A DNA stretch of 58,396 nucleotides from the NCBI RefSeq assembly GCF_000308415.1, contig NZ_BAFS01000183.1, forward strand, positions 1 to 58,396, written 5' to 3'. This document shows positions 36,081 through 46,044 of the stretch, piece after piece. Source of the stretch: Nocardia asiatica NBRC 100129 (lineage in GTDB: Bacteria; Actinomycetota; Actinomycetes; Mycobacteriales; Mycobacteriaceae). The first letter of the stretch is position 1. Every line of letters starts with the position of its first letter. A program made the translations under genes and the position numbers. The notes beneath the pieces are model-generated. The model was not told the origin of the DNA, ran no database searches, and was given only the letters and a program-made list of their open reading frames with translations.

Positions 36081-36759
36081 CGGTGTGCTCCCCGGACAAG
36101 CACTTCTCCAATCGCTTCAGCCCGTCGCGGATGCGGGTCTTGATCGTAGGCAGCGGCACCGAGAGATGATCGGCGACCTCCCGGTAGGTCCGCCCGCTGT
36201 AGTAGGCCAGTGCGATCGCTTCGCGCTGGGTAGGGGTCAGAGTTTCCAGACAGTCTGCCACCTGCTGCTCCTCGATGCGCTGGGCGACCGATTCGGCGAC
36301 CACGTCGTGGTCGCGCGCCAGGTGCTCGTGCGCGTAGACCAGATCCCGGTTGGTGGCCGAACTCTCCGCGCGCACCCGGTCCACCGCACGCCGGTGTGCG
36401 AGCATCATGATCCAGCCGACCGGACTGGCCAGCGTGGCGTCGTAACGGTCGGCCATCGTCCAGACCTGCAGGTACACCTCCTGGGTCACCTCTTCCGCGG
36501 CGGCGTGACTGCGCAGGATCCGCACCGTCAGCCCGAACACCCGCGGACTGGTCAGCTGGTAGAACTCGGTGAAGGCGCCGCGATCGCCCGCCCCCGCGGC
36601 GGCGAGCAGCGCAGCGAGCTTGCGGCTGGCGAGGGTGGCCTGGGAGCGGTCGTAGCCGGACGGCAGCGGGCACGCGAGGGCGGAATCGCCGGGTTCCTCT
36701 CGCACTCGCGCCGGATCGCCGGATCGAAGGGATGAAGCAGAACCGTGTTCGTTGCTCAT
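36073..36759 (-). CDS. sigK: ECF sigma factor SigK
   Basis: Sigma-70 ECF protein of 228 aa. Region 2 is present (AAEEVTQEVYLQVWTMADRY and the GWIMMLAHRRAVDRVR helix), as is region 4 (LTPTQREAIALAYYSGRTYREVADHL). It is longer than the ~187-aa M. tuberculosis SigK by an N-terminal tail of about 40 polar residues. ATG 36759 is chosen; ATG 36780 in the same frame is possible. It is held by RskA, encoded next, and would control a redox- or membrane-linked regulon. Confidence 0.9.
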   Translation of the reverse strand: MSNEHGSASSLRSGDPARVREEPGDSALACPLPSGYDRSQATLASRKLAALLAAAGAGDRGAFTEFYQLTSPRVFGLTVRILRSHAAAEEVTQEVYLQVWTMADRYDATLASPVGWIMMLAHRRAVDRVRAESSATNRDLVYAHEHLARDHDVVAESVAQRIEEQQVADCLETLTPTQREAIALAYYSGRTYREVADHLSVPLPTIKTRIRDGLKRLEKCLSGEHTDG

Positions 36760-36801
36760 GGCCGAATCCCGTGCCTGCATGAACAGGGGTTCGGTATGCG
36801 G

Positions 36802-36822
36802 GGGGGACCGGATTGGTCCCCC
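36802..36822 (-). terminator. hairpin between DUF5134 gene and sigK
   Basis: Perfect 8-bp stem GGGGGACC/GGTCCCCC with a 5-base loop. It starts 2 bases after the DUF5134 stop. No T-run follows on the minus strand. It may end the DUF5134 transcript or sit in the sigK leader. Confidence 0.45.
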
Positions 36823-36824
36823 GG

Positions 36825-37499
36825 TCAACCAGCGATCACGGCCACCAGCATGTAGGCGGTACCGGCATCCATCACCACGTGCGGCAACGCCGCCCACGGT
36901 CGCGCGGGACCGGTGAGAGCGGCGACGCACCCCCCGGAACGCGCCAGCAGCCCCAGCGGCCCCGGCATCCGCGTATGCGCCCAGCCGGTGCAGGCGGCGA
37001 ACGCGACCACGAGTGCGTCGAGAAGGAACAAGGCGGCGAGACCGAGCGCGGGGCCGGGCGCCGGACCGCCCGCGTGACCGGAGGCCGTATGGCCGGACAT
37101 CGCGTAGAGCATCGCCGCGACGGCCACGATGTGGTAGCCGAGTGGAACCAGCCGGTCGATCGGCAGCGGCCGCCCCTCGGTGACGTACTCCGCGGCGCGG
37201 ATCAGTAGCAGTCCGGCGAAGACCACGGCCATCGCTGTGAGCACACCGCGCAACGCGTGCGGGCTCGACCCCGAGGGAAACACCAGCATGCCGAGCATGA
37301 CCAGGCACATCACCAGATGCGCCGCATCGGATTCGGCGTGCTCGACCACAGCATCCGATGGCGCGGGCGCATCCGGGACGGAATCGACCGGCGACGCCGC
37401 GGGCGCCGTCACCCGTGTCACCACGATGCCCGCGGCGATCACGAACGCGGCCACCACCATCCACCGCAATACGGCATACTCCTGCACGAATTGCGCCAC
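36825..37499 (-). CDS. DUF5134 membrane protein
   Basis: Protein of 224 aa with about six membrane segments, including MVVAAFVIAAGIVVTRVTA, AAHLVMCLVMLGMLVF and YHIVAVAAMLYAMSGH. The His-containing helices fit DUF5134, an actinobacterial membrane family of unknown role, possibly linked to copper or redox. GTG 37499 is chosen; the longer frame to 37553 starts in non-coding sequence. It lies 65 bases upstream of sigK on the same strand, with a hairpin between. Confidence 0.8.
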   Translation of the reverse strand: MAQFVQEYAVLRWMVVAAFVIAAGIVVTRVTAPAASPVDSVPDAPAPSDAVVEHAESDAAHLVMCLVMLGMLVFPSGSSPHALRGVLTAMAVVFAGLLLIRAAEYVTEGRPLPIDRLVPLGYHIVAVAAMLYAMSGHTASGHAGGPAPGPALGLAALFLLDALVVAFAACTGWAHTRMPGPLGLLARSGGCVAALTGPARPWAALPHVVMDAGTAYMLVAVIAG

Positions 37500-37897
37500 A
37501 CCCCACCACCTCTCAACACGGCGACCACGGTCGTCGCCCTTCCATGTTCGCATCCCGGCAGTGATGCGGGTGACCTTTTCGATTGCGTCGCGTCAGCGGC
37601 GTGCCTCGCCGGATGCGCTGCTCTGAAATGCCACGAGGACGAGCACGCCGAACTCGAATGCACGCGCCGCCATGACCCAGCAACGCCGCGGTATCGCTTC
37701 CACCCTGTTGCGTCCATTCGACAAGGCCGCTGCGCGGCTTCCGTCAGCTTCGAATCGGGCGCGCACCGGTTCTATGCCGAGCACGGCTTCGAATTACAGT
37801 GCGCGCGATCCGGCGACTGCCGCCCGGACCCGCACAGCGTTTCTATGACCCGTGCCCTGCGACACCGAGTGGGGCGGCCGAACACGGACGTGGCGAA
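37500..37897. other. gene-free interval with possible GNAT relic
   Basis: I find no convincing gene in these 398 bases. At about 37757-37800 on the plus strand a short stretch reads AHRFYAEHGFE, which resembles the C-terminal end of a GNAT acetyltransferase, but nothing upstream of it fits. It is either a relic or chance. Confidence 0.35.
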
Positions 37898-39127
37898 TCA
37901 CACATCGTTCAGGGCGCGGGTGAATCCGTCGACGAGTGCGGCGACCTGCTCGTCGGTCATGACGAACGCCGGGGAGACCTGCATGGCGCCTTGGCCCGCG
38001 GCACGACCGGAGATGCCCTGCGCGCGCAACGTCTTGACCAGCGCAGGCCCTTCGGCGGGATCGGCGAGCTGAATCGCCGCGACGGCGCCGACCCCGCTGC
38101 GCACCTCGGCGACCCTGGGATGTGCCGCGAGCACCGACAGTCGCTCGTGCAGGCTGGATTCCAGGCGCAGAGCCGCGTCGAGCAGGCTCTCGCGCTCGAT
38201 GATGTCGAGGTTCGCCAGCGCGGCGGCCGCGGCGCCCGCGTGGCCGCCATAGGTGTAGCCGTGCCGCCACCACACGCCGCCGGCGAAGAACGGCTCCGCC
38301 ACGTGCGGTGCGGCGAAGACCGCGCCCATCGGAAGATAGCCGGAGGTCAGTCCCTTCGCGGTGGTCATCAGGTCGGGTTCGAGCGCGAAACGCGACGACG
38401 CGAACCAGGCTCCTCCGATGCGGCCGAAACCGGTCACCACTTCGTCGGCCACGAACAGGATGTCGTGGTCGCGGCAGATGCGCCGCACCTCGGCGAGGTA
38501 GCCCTCCGGCGGCGGGAACACACCGCCCGCGCCGATCACGGGTTCACAGAAGAACGCGGCGATCCGCTCCGCGCCGACCTCCTCGATCAGAGCGAGCAGA
38601 GCTTTCGCGTCGTCCCACTCCACAGTCCGCGTCGCGGGCATCAGCTCGCCGTAACCCTCGCGGTTGCCCGGTATGCCCGCCAGCGCCGTGCCTGCCACGT
38701 GCATGCCGTGATAGGCCATCCGCCGGCCGACCACGATCGTCTTGTCCGGCCTGCCCAGTTCGTGCCAGTAGCGGCGGGCCAGCTTGGTCGCGGTGTCGAC
38801 GGAGTCGGAGCCGCCCGAGGTGAAGAAGATCTTGCTGCCCGGCACCGGCGCGAGGCCGGAGAGCCGCTCGGCGAGCTCCTGGGTGGCGGGTTCGGTGATG
38901 TCACCGAAATTCGAGTAGTGCGCGATGTTGCGCAACTGGGCGGCCACCGCGTCGGCGATTTCCCCGCGGCCGTGGCCGACGTTGGCGAACCACAGGCCGG
39001 CGGTCGCGTCCAGGTAGCGATTGCCCGCCCGGTCGAAAACGTAGACGCCGTCGCCGCGAGCGACCACGAACGCGCCGTCGCGCTCGACGGCGCCCATGTC
39101 GGCGAAGCCGTGCCACAGGGCGTTCAT
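37898..39127 (-). CDS. class III PLP-dependent aminotransferase
   Basis: Protein of 409 aa. Fold-I class III features are present: FFTSGGSDSVDTATKLAR (PLP phosphate cup), ILFVADEVVTGFGRIG with the PLP-ring Asp, and the Schiff-base Lys in TTAKGLTSGYLPMGAV. It resembles omega-amino-acid:pyruvate aminotransferases, so it could convert putrescine, beta-alanine or another omega-amine. The polyamine genes are about 9 kb away, which makes a metabolic link possible but unproven. Start ATG 39127. It is divergent from hrpA over 131 bases. Confidence 0.88.
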   Translation of the reverse strand: MNALWHGFADMGAVERDGAFVVARGDGVYVFDRAGNRYLDATAGLWFANVGHGRGEIADAVAAQLRNIAHYSNFGDITEPATQELAERLSGLAPVPGSKIFFTSGGSDSVDTATKLARRYWHELGRPDKTIVVGRRMAYHGMHVAGTALAGIPGNREGYGELMPATRTVEWDDAKALLALIEEVGAERIAAFFCEPVIGAGGVFPPPEGYLAEVRRICRDHDILFVADEVVTGFGRIGGAWFASSRFALEPDLMTTAKGLTSGYLPMGAVFAAPHVAEPFFAGGVWWRHGYTYGGHAGAAAAALANLDIIERESLLDAALRLESSLHERLSVLAAHPRVAEVRSGVGAVAAIQLADPAEGPALVKTLRAQGISGRAAGQGAMQVSPAFVMTDEQVAALVDGFTRALNDV

Positions 39128-39258
39128 ATCTCCACCTTTACCGGATCCCGCTCCCCGCCGCTCGCGTCACCGCACCGCCCCAGCTTCCATCGGGCTACCA
39201 GCCGTGGCGCCCGGCGCCAAAAAATCCGCTGGCGGATTTCGCTAGGCTGGTCGATGCA

Positions 39259-42200
39259 ATGACCAGGACAGCCGCCACCGACTCCCGTGACCTTCGCACC
39301 CGTCTGGCGAATCTTTCCCTTCGCGACGAACACCGGCTGCGGCGCAGGCTCGACAAAGCGCGCGGCGGTGACCTGGGCGAGGTCGAAGCCGAGATCGCGG
39401 CGGCCGAACTGCGGGTCGAGGCCCGGCGCGCCGCCGTGCCGGAGATTCGCTACCCGGAGCAACTTCCGGTCACCGCCCGTCGCGCGGACATCGCCGCGGC
39501 CATCGCCGAGCATCAGGTGGTGATCGTCGCCGGCGAGACCGGCTCGGGCAAGACCACCCAGATTCCGAAGATCTGCCTGGAACTCGGCCGCGGCATCCGC
39601 GGCACCATCGGACACACCCAGCCGCGCAGGCTGGCCGCACGCACCGTGGCCGAGCGCATCGCCGAAGAGCTGGGCACCGAACTCGGCGACGTCGTCGGCT
39701 ACACGGTGCGGTTCACCGACCACGCCGCCGAGCACACCCTGGTCAAACTGATGACCGACGGCATCCTGCTCGCCGAGATCCAGCGCGACCGGCTGCTGCG
39801 CCGCTACGACACGATCATCATCGACGAGGCGCACGAACGCAGCCTCAACATCGACTTCCTGCTCGGCTACCTCAAACAGCTGCTCCCCCGCAGGCCCGAC
39901 CTCAAGGTGATCATCACCTCGGCGACCATCGATCCCGAGCTGTTCGCCCGGCACTTCGCGGACGCGGCGGGCACTCCCGCCCCGATCGTCGAAGTTTCCG
40001 GCCGCTCCTATCCGGTGGAGATCCGCTATCGGCCGCTCGCGCTGGAGCTGCCCGGCGCCGACGCGGACGAAGACGACGAGGACACCCGCATCGTCGACCG
40101 GGATCCGGTGGACGCGATCGGTGCCGCCGTCACCGAGCTGTTCGAGGCGGGCGACGGTGACGTGCTGGTGTTCCTGTCCGGCGAACGCGAGATCCGCGAC
40201 ACCGCCGACGCGCTGCGCGACCTGAAGCTGCCGCGCACCGAGATCCTCCCGCTGTACGCCCGGCTGTCCACCGCCGAGCAGCACCGCGTGTTCGCCCCGC
40301 ACGCCGGGCGCCGGGTGGTGCTGGCGACGAACGTCGCGGAGACCTCGCTCACGGTGCCCGGCATCCGGTACGTGGTCGACCCGGGCACGGCACGCATCTC
40401 CCGCTACTCCATGCGGACCAAGGTGCAGCGCTTGCCGATCGAACCGGTGTCGCAGGCGTCGGCGCGGCAGCGGTCCGGACGATGCGGTCGCGTCGCCGAC
40501 GGCATCTGCATCCGCCTGTACTCCGAGGACGATTTCGAATCCCGGCCGGCTTTCACCGAACCGGAGATCCTGCGCACCAACCTGGCCGCGGTCATCCTCC
40601 AGATGACCGCGCTCGGGCTCGGGGACATCGAGAACTTCCCCTTCGTCGAGGCGCCGGATCGCCGCGCCATTCGCGACGGTGTCGCGCTCCTCGAAGAGCT
40701 GGGCGCCCTCGCACGGCGCGACGGCAGAACTTCGGCCGACGGCGACGCCGCGCTCACGCTGACGCCGATCGGACGGGAGATGGCCCAGCTGCCGGTAGAT
40801 CCCCGAATGGCGCGGATGCTGGTGGAGGCGCACCGCAACGGCTGCCTGGCGGACGTGCTGGTCGTCGTCGCGGCGCTGTCGATCCAGGACGTCCGAGAGC
40901 GGCCCGCCGACCAGCAGCAGGCCGCCGACACCAAGCACGCGCGCTTCACGGTCGAGGGCTCCGACTTCCTGGCCTACCTGCGACTATGGGAATATCTCGG
41001 CGATCAGCGCAAATCGTTGTCGTCCAATCAGTTCCGGCGGCTGTGCCGGGAGGAATTCCTGCACTATCTGCGGATCAGGGAATGGCAGGACCTGCACGGG
41101 CAACTGCGCACGATCACCAAGGGCCTCGGCTGGTCGACGCGAGCGGAGGAAGCGCCCGACGCCCCGCGCCGAGCCGACGCCGAAACACCGAATCGCGGAT
41201 CCGCCGGCAGGTCGCGCCGAAGCGGCCCGGCACGGCGCCGAGGCGACGGGAGATCCGGCGCCGAACGTGATCGGCCCGTCATGGCGAGTGCAGCCACGGA
41301 GGACCAAGGCGTGCCCTGGGATTCCACCGCCATCCATCAAGCGCTGCTGGCGGGCATGTTGTCGCACATCGGGGTCCGGGAGGCGGAATCCCGGGAGTTC
41401 CTCGGCGCGCGCAACGCCAAGTTCATGATCTTCCCCGGCTCGTCGCTGGCGAAGAAACCGCCGCGGTGGGTGATGGCCGCCGAACTTGTCGAGACCTCGC
41501 GGCTGTGGGGCCGGATGGCCGCGAAGATCGAGCCCGAATGGGCCGAACGGCTCGCGGGCGATCTCGTCAAACGCACCTACTCCGAACCGCACTGGTCGGC
41601 CAAGCGGGGAGCGGCGCGCGCCTACGAGCGGGTCACGTTGTACGGGATTCCGCTGGTCACCGGCAGAGCGGTGGACTACGGCCGGATCGACCCCGAATTG
41701 TCGCGGGAGCTGTTCATCCGGCACGCCCTGGTCCAGGGCGAGTGGCAGACCCGGCACGAGTTCTTCCACCGCAATCGCGCGCTGCTCGACGACGTCGCCG
41801 ACCTGGAGCACCGCGCCCGCCGCCGGGACATCCTCGTCGACGACGAAGTGCTGTTCGAGTTCTACGACAAGCGCCTGCCCGCCGACATCGTCTCGGTGCG
41901 GCACTTCGACAGCTGGTGGCGCTCCGCCCGGCGAGCAGATCCGGGGCTGCTGGAATTCACCACCTCCACCGTGGTCAACGAAGGCGCGGCCGCGCTGGAC
42001 CCGGCGGCCTTCCCCGACTCCTGGCGCCAGGGCGAACTCAGTTTCCCGCTCTCCTACCAGTTCGAGCCCGGCACCGAGGAGGACGGCGTCACCGTACGGA
42101 TTCCGGTGGAACAGCTCGCCCACGTCCGCGCCGTCGGCTTCGACTGGCTGGTGCCCGGCATGCGCGACGAGCTGGCCGCCGCGCTGATCAAGACCTTGCC

Positions 42201-43368
42201 GAAGACGTTGCGCCGCAGCGTTGTTCCCGCTCCCGACTTCGCCGCCGCCGCGCTGGCGGCGCTCACCCCGCGGGCGGAGCCGCTGCGCGCCGGGCTGGCG
42301 CGCGAGCTGTCCCGGCTGGGTTCGGTGTCCATCGCCCCCACTGATTTCGACCTCTCCGCGCTGCCCGATCACCTGCGCATGACCTTCGCCGCCGTCGGCG
42401 CGGACGGTGCCACGCTCGCGCGCGGCAAGAGCCTCGCCGCGCTGAAAACCCAGCTCGCCGAACAGGTCTCCGCCTCTGTCGCCCGGGCCACCGCCGGGGC
42501 GGAACGCCCACCGGCCACGGCGTGGACCTCCGAATCGCTGGGCACCATCGCGCCGACGGTGCGGCGCGAAGTGGCCGGGCAGACCGTCACCGGCTACCCC
42601 GCGCTCGTCGCCGAGGGCGACGGCGTGGCGGTCCGGGTGCTCAGCTCTCCCACCGAGCAGGCCGCCGCCATGCGCCTCGGCACCAGGGCGCTGCTGCTGA
42701 ACGCGCTGCCCGCGTCGGCCCGCAGCGCCACCGCGGGCCTGTCGCCCGCGGATCGCCTTGCCCTGAGCCAGAATCCGTACGGCTCGCTGGAGGCGCTGCT
42801 CGACGACTGCCGCGCAGCCGCCGCCGACGAGTTGCTCGCCGCCGCGGGCGGTCCGGTGCGCGACCCGGCGGAGTTCGACGCGCTCGTCGCCCGGATCCGC
42901 CCGGATTTCGCTTCCTCGGTCGCGCGCTACGTCCGCCTGGTCGTGCCGGTTCTCGCCGGCGCCCATCAGGTTTCCGCGGCGCTCGCGCGAACCGGTGAGC
43001 GCGACATCGCCGAGGACGTCCGCCATCAGCTCGACAACCTGGTATTCCGGGGCTTCGTGTCCGAGACGGGCGCGGCCAGACTGCGCGAGCTGCCCCGCTA
43101 CCTCCAGGCAGCGGTGGCGCGACTCGCGGCACTGCCCGGCTCGGCCGTACGCGATCGGCAGGGCATGGCCGAACTCGATCGGGTGCTCGCCGCCTACGAC
43201 CGCTTCGTCGAGTCGCTGCCCGCCAACCGCAGACACGCATCCACCGTCACCGAGATCTGGTGGATGATCGAGGAATTGCGGGTCAGCCTGTTCGCGCAGA
43301 AGCTCGGCACCCCGTTCCCGGTGTCCGCCAAGCGAATCGAGAAGGCGATCGCGGCGGCCCGGCGCTGA
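39259..43368 (+). CDS. hrpA: ATP-dependent RNA helicase HrpA
   Basis: DEAH/RHA helicase of 1369 aa, the full HrpA length. Walker A GETGSGKT is at 92-99 and DEAH at 189-192, followed by SATID, RQRSGRCGRV as motif VI, the HA2 and OB-fold regions, and the long HrpA-specific C-terminal DUF3418 part. It unwinds RNA and rescues stalled ribosomes. Near residues 625-680 there is an Arg/Ser/Gly-rich low-complexity insert. The gene ends one base from the end of nrdR on the other strand. Confidence 0.95.
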   Translation: MTRTAATDSRDLRTRLANLSLRDEHRLRRRLDKARGGDLGEVEAEIAAAELRVEARRAAVPEIRYPEQLPVTARRADIAAAIAEHQVVIVAGETGSGKTTQIPKICLELGRGIRGTIGHTQPRRLAARTVAERIAEELGTELGDVVGYTVRFTDHAAEHTLVKLMTDGILLAEIQRDRLLRRYDTIIIDEAHERSLNIDFLLGYLKQLLPRRPDLKVIITSATIDPELFARHFADAAGTPAPIVEVSGRSYPVEIRYRPLALELPGADADEDDEDTRIVDRDPVDAIGAAVTELFEAGDGDVLVFLSGEREIRDTADALRDLKLPRTEILPLYARLSTAEQHRVFAPHAGRRVVLATNVAETSLTVPGIRYVVDPGTARISRYSMRTKVQRLPIEPVSQASARQRSGRCGRVADGICIRLYSEDDFESRPAFTEPEILRTNLAAVILQMTALGLGDIENFPFVEAPDRRAIRDGVALLEELGALARRDGRTSADGDAALTLTPIGREMAQLPVDPRMARMLVEAHRNGCLADVLVVVAALSIQDVRERPADQQQAADTKHARFTVEGSDFLAYLRLWEYLGDQRKSLSSNQFRRLCREEFLHYLRIREWQDLHGQLRTITKGLGWSTRAEEAPDAPRRADAETPNRGSAGRSRRSGPARRRGDGRSGAERDRPVMASAATEDQGVPWDSTAIHQALLAGMLSHIGVREAESREFLGARNAKFMIFPGSSLAKKPPRWVMAAELVETSRLWGRMAAKIEPEWAERLAGDLVKRTYSEPHWSAKRGAARAYERVTLYGIPLVTGRAVDYGRIDPELSRELFIRHALVQGEWQTRHEFFHRNRALLDDVADLEHRARRRDILVDDEVLFEFYDKRLPADIVSVRHFDSWWRSARRADPGLLEFTTSTVVNEGAAALDPAAFPDSWRQGELSFPLSYQFEPGTEEDGVTVRIPVEQLAHVRAVGFDWLVPGMRDELAAALIKTLPKTLRRSVVPAPDFAAAALAALTPRAEPLRAGLARELSRLGSVSIAPTDFDLSALPDHLRMTFAAVGADGATLARGKSLAALKTQLAEQVSASVARATAGAERPPATAWTSESLGTIAPTVRREVAGQTVTGYPALVAEGDGVAVRVLSSPTEQAAAMRLGTRALLLNALPASARSATAGLSPADRLALSQNPYGSLEALLDDCRAAAADELLAAAGGPVRDPAEFDALVARIRPDFASSVARYVRLVVPVLAGAHQVSAALARTGERDIAEDVRHQLDNLVFRGFVSETGAARLRELPRYLQAAVARLAALPGSAVRDRQGMAELDRVLAAYDRFVESLPANRRHASTVTEIWWMIEELRVSLFAQKLGTPFPVSAKRIEKAIAAARR

Positions 43369-43369
43369 G

Positions 43370-43840
43370 TCACTCCGCGGCCGACAGCGCCTCGGCGCGG
43401 GCTCTGCGCATCTCGTTGATCTCGCGCTCGAAATCCGCGGCCGAGGTGAACGACCGGTAGACCGAGGCGAACCGCAGATAGGCCACCTCGTCCAGGTCGC
43501 GCAGCGGGCCCAGGATGGCCAGGCCCACCTCGTGACTGGGCACCTCGGGAGAACCCTTGGCGCGCACCGCGTCCTCCACCTGCTGCGCGAGCAGGTTCAG
43601 CGCGTCGTCGTCGACTTCCCGGCCTTGGCAGGCCCGCCGCACGCCGCGGATGACCTTCTCGCGGCTGAACGGCTCCGTCACGCCGCTGCGCTTCACCACC
43701 GACAGGATGGCGGTCTCCACCGTGGTGAACCGTCGCCCACACTGCGGGCACGCGCGGCGGCGGCGGATGGCCGCGCCTTCGTCGGCCTCGCGCGAGTCCA
43801 CCACCCGGGAGTCGGGGTGTCGGCAGAACGGGCAATGCAT
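43370..43840 (-). CDS. nrdR: transcriptional repressor NrdR
   Basis: Protein of 156 aa. The zinc ribbon is C3, C6, C31 and C34, followed by an ATP-cone domain (about 46-138). It binds NrdR boxes before ribonucleotide reductase genes when loaded with dATP/ATP and represses them. ATG 43840 gives the exact family start MHCPFC. No NrdR box is obvious at its own promoter, and no nrd genes are in the window. Confidence 0.95.
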   Translation of the reverse strand: MHCPFCRHPDSRVVDSREADEGAAIRRRRACPQCGRRFTTVETAILSVVKRSGVTEPFSREKVIRGVRRACQGREVDDDALNLLAQQVEDAVRAKGSPEVPSHEVGLAILGPLRDLDEVAYLRFASVYRSFTSAADFEREINEMRRARAEALSAAE

Positions 43841-44044
43841 CCGAGAAATCCTTCGTCGATGCGCGTGCTCGCGTCCGGATCGAACGCCGTGGCGGCGATC
43901 GGTCCGACGAGCCCGTGTACCGAGGTCTATACCCCGGTACCAGACAGTCCGCGTGCGACACGCGGAATGCCTGCATAACACTTCGAGGATACCCGTCCGG
44001 GTCCCCGGATCGTCGCACTCACCCCGGCAACCGGCCGGGCAGCC

Positions 44045-45298
44045 TCATCCGGTGATCTGCCAGTGCGCGGACAGGTCCGCGAGGAGGTCCGGCAAGCGGG
44101 CGGCCAGACGACCGCGGGCGAGCTTGCCCCAGAACGCCTCGCCGAGGACGGCGGCGGCCAGCACGGGGTCGGTCTCCAGATCGATGTGGCGGGGCACCAG
44201 GTCACCGGTGATGTAGTTCCATCGCGTTTCGCGATCGGCCCAGTTGAAGCCGGGCAGTGGGACGCGCAGCGCCAGGCTGCGGCCTCCTACCTCGGCGGTG
44301 ACCACGGCCGGGGCGAACACGCCGGGCGCGCGGACGCCGGGAACGGCGGGTTTGCCCGCCACGGTGCTGACGTAGGTGAGCACCCGGCCGATCGGCGCAC
44401 GTCCCGCCGCCGTCTCGTCCCACTGGTCGGCGACGACGTGGTTCTGCTCCCGGTCGGTCATCCGGACCAGCGCGTCGACACAGCCCTCCCGGGTGCCCGC
44501 GGCGATCGACTGCCAGGCGGCGCGAATGTCGTCGTCGAGCAAGCCCGCCGCGTACATTTCCTCGATGCCGCGCATGCCGAGCGCGACGTAGGCCTCGTGC
44601 ATCGGCACCAGATCGGTGAAGATGTGCTTCTGCATGATCATCAGGCGCGTCTGGTACCAGGTGACGTCCGCGGCGCTCAGGCGGGAACCCTCGGTGGCCA
44701 GCAGATGGATGTCCTGCGGCAGCGCGCGTGCCAATTCCGGCGGGGTGGCGCGCAAGCTGTCGGCGACCGCGGCGCCGAGTTCCCTGATGCCGGGCACGTC
44801 CAGGACGACCGCCGCGTCGCTCATGTCGAAGAAACCGGAGGCGAACGATCCGCCCGCGATCCCGGCCAGCCCGGCCCAGTAGAACTCCGGATGCCGGGTG
44901 GCCAACCGCAGATAGTTGACGTACACCTGGTTGAAGACGCGTTCGTTCGCGCGTGGGCCGCGTCCGGGATCCCAAGTCGCGAGGTCGATGTCGGCGTTAC
45001 GGGTGGCGCTCACCAACCAGTACTGGTGGAGCAAGGTCGCGTACCGGCGGGGCTCCACCGAGTCCGATCGTGCCTGGCGCACCGCCTCCGCGAGGGCCGC
45101 TTCGTTCAGCGGCAGCAGTGGATTGAGCCCGCCCGCCCCCGCACCGTCACCGTTGACGGACGGCAGATCGAGATACGCCGCATAGGCCGGTTCCGCATGA
45201 GCGGTGGCCGCCGCGCCCATCCCGAAGACCAGGCTGAAGGACAGGGCAGCCGCGCGGGTGAGAACGCGAACCGAGCGGCCCGCGGTGTGGAGTGTCAT
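44045..45298 (-). CDS. secreted protein of unknown function
   Basis: Protein of 417 aa. A signal peptide covers residues 1-35, ending AHA before EPAYAAYLDLPS, so it is exported. The mature part is rich in helix and aromatic residues, with RVFNQVYVNYLRLATRHPEF and AGGSFASGFFDMSD. That region slightly recalls DUF2515-type proteins, but I cannot assign it. No catalytic motif is evident and there is no transmembrane anchor. Start ATG 45298. It is upstream of nrdR on the same strand, 204 bases away, probably as a separate transcript. Confidence 0.75.
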   Translation of the reverse strand: MTLHTAGRSVRVLTRAAALSFSLVFGMGAAATAHAEPAYAAYLDLPSVNGDGAGAGGLNPLLPLNEAALAEAVRQARSDSVEPRRYATLLHQYWLVSATRNADIDLATWDPGRGPRANERVFNQVYVNYLRLATRHPEFYWAGLAGIAGGSFASGFFDMSDAAVVLDVPGIRELGAAVADSLRATPPELARALPQDIHLLATEGSRLSAADVTWYQTRLMIMQKHIFTDLVPMHEAYVALGMRGIEEMYAAGLLDDDIRAAWQSIAAGTREGCVDALVRMTDREQNHVVADQWDETAAGRAPIGRVLTYVSTVAGKPAVPGVRAPGVFAPAVVTAEVGGRSLALRVPLPGFNWADRETRWNYITGDLVPRHIDLETDPVLAAAVLGEAFWGKLARGRLAARLPDLLADLSAHWQITG

Positions 45299-45422
45299 GT
45301 GCTGAGAGGTCCCGCCATCGTTCGGGCGGTGTTGCCCGGATCACGTTTTCAGCACGGTAGCAACACGTTCTAGTTTGTCGATCAACATCTCGGGCCACGC
45401 ATCGTGGCCGAATTCCTCTCCC

Positions 45423-45890
45423 TCAGCGCCCGTGGCCGCCTTCCGACGCACCTGGGCCGTCCACCACCGCCGACACCGCCCCACCGGGCCCGCCGCCCCA
45501 CTCCCCCGCCCGCACATGCGCCAAGGCGATGAGCCCGATCACCACGAGCGCGGTGAGCAGGGCGGCGACGGCCAGCGCCGCGAAACCGACCTGTGCCTGC
45601 TCGACCCGGCGCATCGGATGGACACCGCACGCGTGCCGCTGCGCGAAAGTCCCTGCGACCCGGGTGTAATCGACCGCGCCGCCGCCGGGACGGGCGCCGA
45701 GCGGGCGCCGATCGACCGCGGACCGGTGCGCGAGCGCGAGCGCCCGTGCGCGTGCACCGCCGCGCAGCATCAGCCGGGCGGTCTCGTATCCGAGATCGTC
45801 CTGCGCCGGATCGAGACCTGCGATGCCGCTGTCGAGCCTCGTCGTCGTCACATCGATGGATGGGGTGCTATCGCTGAGCGCAGTGCGCAT
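45423..45890 (-). CDS. small membrane protein divergent from lexA (SOS-linked)
   Basis: Protein of 155 aa. A polar N-terminus of about 100 residues precedes one membrane segment near 106-127 (FAALAVAALLTALVVIGLIA) and a short Gly-rich tail outside. The ATG 45890 follows GGAGG; a start at 45965 would lie inside the promoter region. Two LexA-box-like sites separate it from lexA, so it should be SOS-induced. Its position matches ChiZ (Rv2719c) of M. tuberculosis and DivS of Corynebacterium, which slow division during SOS, but I see no LysM domain here. Confidence 0.65.
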   Translation of the reverse strand: MRTALSDSTPSIDVTTTRLDSGIAGLDPAQDDLGYETARLMLRGGARARALALAHRSAVDRRPLGARPGGGAVDYTRVAGTFAQRHACGVHPMRRVEQAQVGFAALAVAALLTALVVIGLIALAHVRAGEWGGGPGGAVSAVVDGPGASEGGHGR

Positions 45891-45980
45891 CGGACAAACC
45901 TCCGTGTGGGTGCTCCGTCGCCATACGAGCCGGGCTGCGTGTTCGAACACCTGTGCAGTCGCCATTCGCTCAAGTGTTCG

Positions 45981-45996
45981 AAGAACTGGTGTTCGA
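45981..45996. promoter_or_regulatory. possible LexA box (gene 45423-45890)
   Basis: AAGAACTGGTGTTCGA has the right half TGTTCGA perfect and the left half degenerate (13 of 16 match TCGAACA-NN-TGTTCGA, counting the two N). It is nearest to the divergent small membrane protein gene. Confidence 0.45.
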
Positions 45997-46044
45997 TTTC
46001 TACCACGGTCCGGTGACAAAGTCAGCAGAAACGCCCGACATGCG

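Noticed and set aside
37757..37800. GNAT-like AHRFYAEHGFE stretch
   Set aside because: Only about 11 residues fit and no acetyl-CoA loop lies upstream; too short to call a pseudogene.
40984..43236. Open frame of 750 codons on the minus strand
   Set aside because: Antisense to hrpA, which has all DEAH-helicase motifs in the plus frame.
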